Below, one piece after another: positions 62,837 to 64,000 of a DNA stretch of 64,000 nt. A model generated the notes under the pieces. The model searched no databases, had not been told where the DNA came from, and saw only the letters and a list, made by a program, of their open reading frames with translations. The translations under genes and the position numbers were made by a program. Source of the stretch: Rhodospirillales bacterium (lineage in GTDB: Bacteria; Pseudomonadota; Alphaproteobacteria; Rhodospirillales; Casp-alpha2); the NCBI GenBank assembly GCA_018662225.1, contig JABJGO010000019.1:17706-81705 (forward strand), given 5' to 3'. How positions within the stretch are numbered: position 1 is the stretch's first letter; the number at the start of each line of letters is the position of its first letter.

Positions 62837-62907
62837 CGAATATCGTCATAAATATTAGATTTGACAAATAAATCATTATCGTTATGTTGATTAATTGACG
62901 ATATTCG
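62837..62907 (+). promoter_or_regulatory. Promoter enclosed by a perfect 12-bp inverted repeat, upstream of the Lrp gene
   Basis: CGAATATCGTCA (62837-62848) and TGACGATATTCG (62896-62907) are perfect inverted copies 47 bases apart. Between them lie TTGACA (62861-62866), a 16-base spacer and TATGTT (62883-62888). The layout suits an oligomeric regulator looping over its own promoter. AATCATTATC inside also matches half of a Fur box. Confidence 0.6.
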
Positions 62908-63031
62908 AGAAAACAAACTCACCTAGTGGTGGGTTACCACATTGCCTGATTGCGAAAGCCAGAAAACGGGCCGACAGGCGGTGGTTATGTACGTTGAGTC
63001 CCTCCTATTGGGAGCTATATGGTGAGCGTCG

Positions 63032-63694
63032 ATGACATTGAAGGACGGTAGGTTAGCCAAGAAATCTAGGGGCACTGATGCCAAGAAATCCACTCGTCTG
63101 GACAATGGTTCAGCGGGCAGTTCTCAACAGGCGGCTGAGTTGAAAAATGGCGATCAGTTGAAAGGTGGTCGCCGGATGCGGTTTTCCAATCTCAAAGCTG
63201 AAGCCGTTGATTATTCGCCAATGCCGAATATTGAAGGCCTCAATCGACAAATCGTGGAGATGCTACAAGAGGATGGCCGGGCAGCGTATTCTTCCATTGC
63301 CAAAAAGTTAAACGTATCTGAGGCGACTGTGCGTGCGCGTGTGGGCCGCATGAGGAAATCCAACTTAATCCATTTTATTACTGTCGCGAACCCCATGGCG
63401 CTTGGTTATACGGCATGGGCAATGTTAGGGATCAACGTTTCCCAAAATGCGAGTGCTGATGATGTTGCCCAGATGTTTCGGGATTGTCATGAGGTCGTCT
63501 ATGTCATGCGGGTCGCTTCGCGATTCGACTTGTTAGCGGAGATTGTGTGTGAAACGCCGGATGATCTACGCGATTTTTTGGATACCCATTGCTACGGGGA
63601 TCCACGTGTGGCGGCCGTTGAGCCCATGGTCGGGCTCGGTTTGTATAAGAGTCTCTTCGGTTGGGAACAACCGCTCCTGGCGGGCAAGGAATGA
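63032..63694 (+). CDS. Lrp/AsnC-family transcriptional regulator
   Basis: 220 residues from 63032, or about 172 from ATG 63176, which also has a ribosome site (AAAGGTGG). The N-terminal HTH is IEGLNRQIVEMLQEDGRAAY, then SIAKKLNVSEATVRARVGRM. The RAM ligand domain follows (LGYTAWAMLGINVSQNASAD, HEVVYVMRVASRFDLLAEIV, AVEPMVGLGLYKSLFGW). The first 48 residues of the long form are a basic low-complexity lead. Upstream of an ABC permease gene in the same direction, so local control of that transporter is likely. Confidence 0.9.
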   Translation: MTLKDGRLAKKSRGTDAKKSTRLDNGSAGSSQQAAELKNGDQLKGGRRMRFSNLKAEAVDYSPMPNIEGLNRQIVEMLQEDGRAAYSSIAKKLNVSEATVRARVGRMRKSNLIHFITVANPMALGYTAWAMLGINVSQNASADDVAQMFRDCHEVVYVMRVASRFDLLAEIVCETPDDLRDFLDTHCYGDPRVAAVEPMVGLGLYKSLFGWEQPLLAGKE

Positions 63695-63789
63695 GAACAT
63701 GCTTCATGATTATCGCAATGCTCCCAAGCCTGGCACAGGCGTGCCAATTGCGTGACCTCCACTGCGGATCAAATGACGGGTAATAGATT

Positions 63790-64000
63790 ATGAATGAAAT
63801 AAAATCACCAGACTCAGGACCCGGAGATATTATTATGGTCGCCGATGCTGAGAATTTGAAAGGCAATGCACCACTCTTCATGCCGCCACGCGAAAGTTTT
63901 CTGGCCCTGCGTGGTACAGTTACGCGAAGCCAAAGCGTCATACTGGGCTTACTTGGCGTTGTTTCGCTGTTCGTCATGTGGGAAATCGCGCACCATTTAA
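63790..64000 (+). CDS. ABC transporter permease, NitT/TauT type (3' end outside window)
   Basis: The frame opens at ATG 63790 behind GGGT and runs off the window. 70 residues are visible: a polar N-terminus, then FMPPRESFLALRGTVTRSQS and the first membrane helix VILGLLGVVSLFVMWEIAHH. This is the usual start of nitrate/sulfonate/taurine-type (SsuC/TauC-like) permeases. The rest of the protein is not available, so the substrate class is uncertain. Confidence 0.6.
   Translation, partial: MNEIKSPDSGPGDIIMVADAENLKGNAPLFMPPRESFLALRGTVTRSQSVILGLLGVVSLFVMWEIAHHL

Larger units (their letters stand above)
61917..63031. other. 1.1-kb gene-poor region
   Basis: Between cruR and the Lrp gene. It holds the 40-bp tandem repeat, a stretch with four CAGGGAA copies (62169-62319), an AT-rich region and a promoter flanked by a 12-bp inverted repeat. 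A 78-codon minus-strand frame at 62472-62708 shows no family signs. It looks like decayed sequence with regulatory islands. Confidence 0.6.

Noticed and set aside
40..64000. CRISPR array or prophage
   Set aside because: No regularly spaced 25-40 bp repeats, no cas, integrase, terminase or capsid genes were seen in the window.

Overview
The window looks like chromosome of a free-living, probably marine or aquatic alphaproteobacterium. The evidence is moderate GC with several AT-richer islands, the Hsp20-DUF1150 pair, an ETF-QO/TPR/ispE block beside a UdgA-slt-moaB block, CaiB-type CoA transferase, polyamine and peptide ABC systems, and a DddP-like (DMSP lyase-type) M24 protein. No phage, IS transposase or CRISPR array is seen. 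Gene density is normal and most genes are intact. The species cannot be named from the sequence.

Layout. 1-7 kb: end of a possible chemoreceptor-like gene, WYL regulator, a palindromic dispersed repeat, pgk divergent from murI, a LysE exporter, a triple-PAS histidine kinase and a GNAT protein. 7-15 kb: glutathione-dependent formaldehyde dehydrogenase, CoA transferase, msrB, cupin/HxlR pair divergent from an acyl-CoA dehydrogenase, a fused SpmA/SpmB-like membrane protein, and an enolase-superfamily enzyme. 15-24 kb: a polyamine locus with a LuxR regulator divergent from a Pot-type ABC transporter (preceded by a 24-codon leader ORF), an SMP-30 protein, and PuuA/PuuB-like gamma-glutamylation enzymes; a SpuC-like aminotransferase lies at 51.5 kb. 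24-28 kb: P450 and SDR pair, an AT-rich nuclease gene, tRNA-Gln and ispE. 28-41 kb: TPR protein, ETF-QO, UDG, Slt, MoaB, two TIGR0428x glycosyltransferases, DddP-like protein, cupin, CPA2 antiporter and RNase HII.

41-53 kb: a YbbP-type FtsX permease divergent from its YbbA-type ATPase, an SDR, then a c-di-GMP/signalling patch (PilZ, GGDEF with a duplicated sensor repeat, single-domain response regulator), an orphan flagellar-type C-terminal domain protein, DUF1150, Hsp20 with a sigma-32-like promoter, a DoeB-like deacetylase and a class III aminotransferase. 53-57 kb: a Dpp/Opp-type transporter without a binding protein gene.

57-62 kb is the most interesting region. A five-gene minus-strand operon begins with a DUF2946 protein carrying both a CxxC motif and a C-terminal RAPP motif. 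This is the signature of CruR, the copper-responsive upstream regulator described in Bordetella, which acts through nascent-chain arrest and Rho-dependent termination. It is followed by a TonB-dependent receptor, a secreted Asp-box (BNR) protein with Cys/His clusters, a TlpA-like thioredoxin and a dedicated TonB. A 40-bp imperfect tandem repeat with compensatory dyad changes sits just upstream. The window closes with a 1.1-kb gene-poor stretch, an Lrp-family regulator with a striking inverted repeat flanking its promoter, and the start of a NitT/TauT-type ABC permease.
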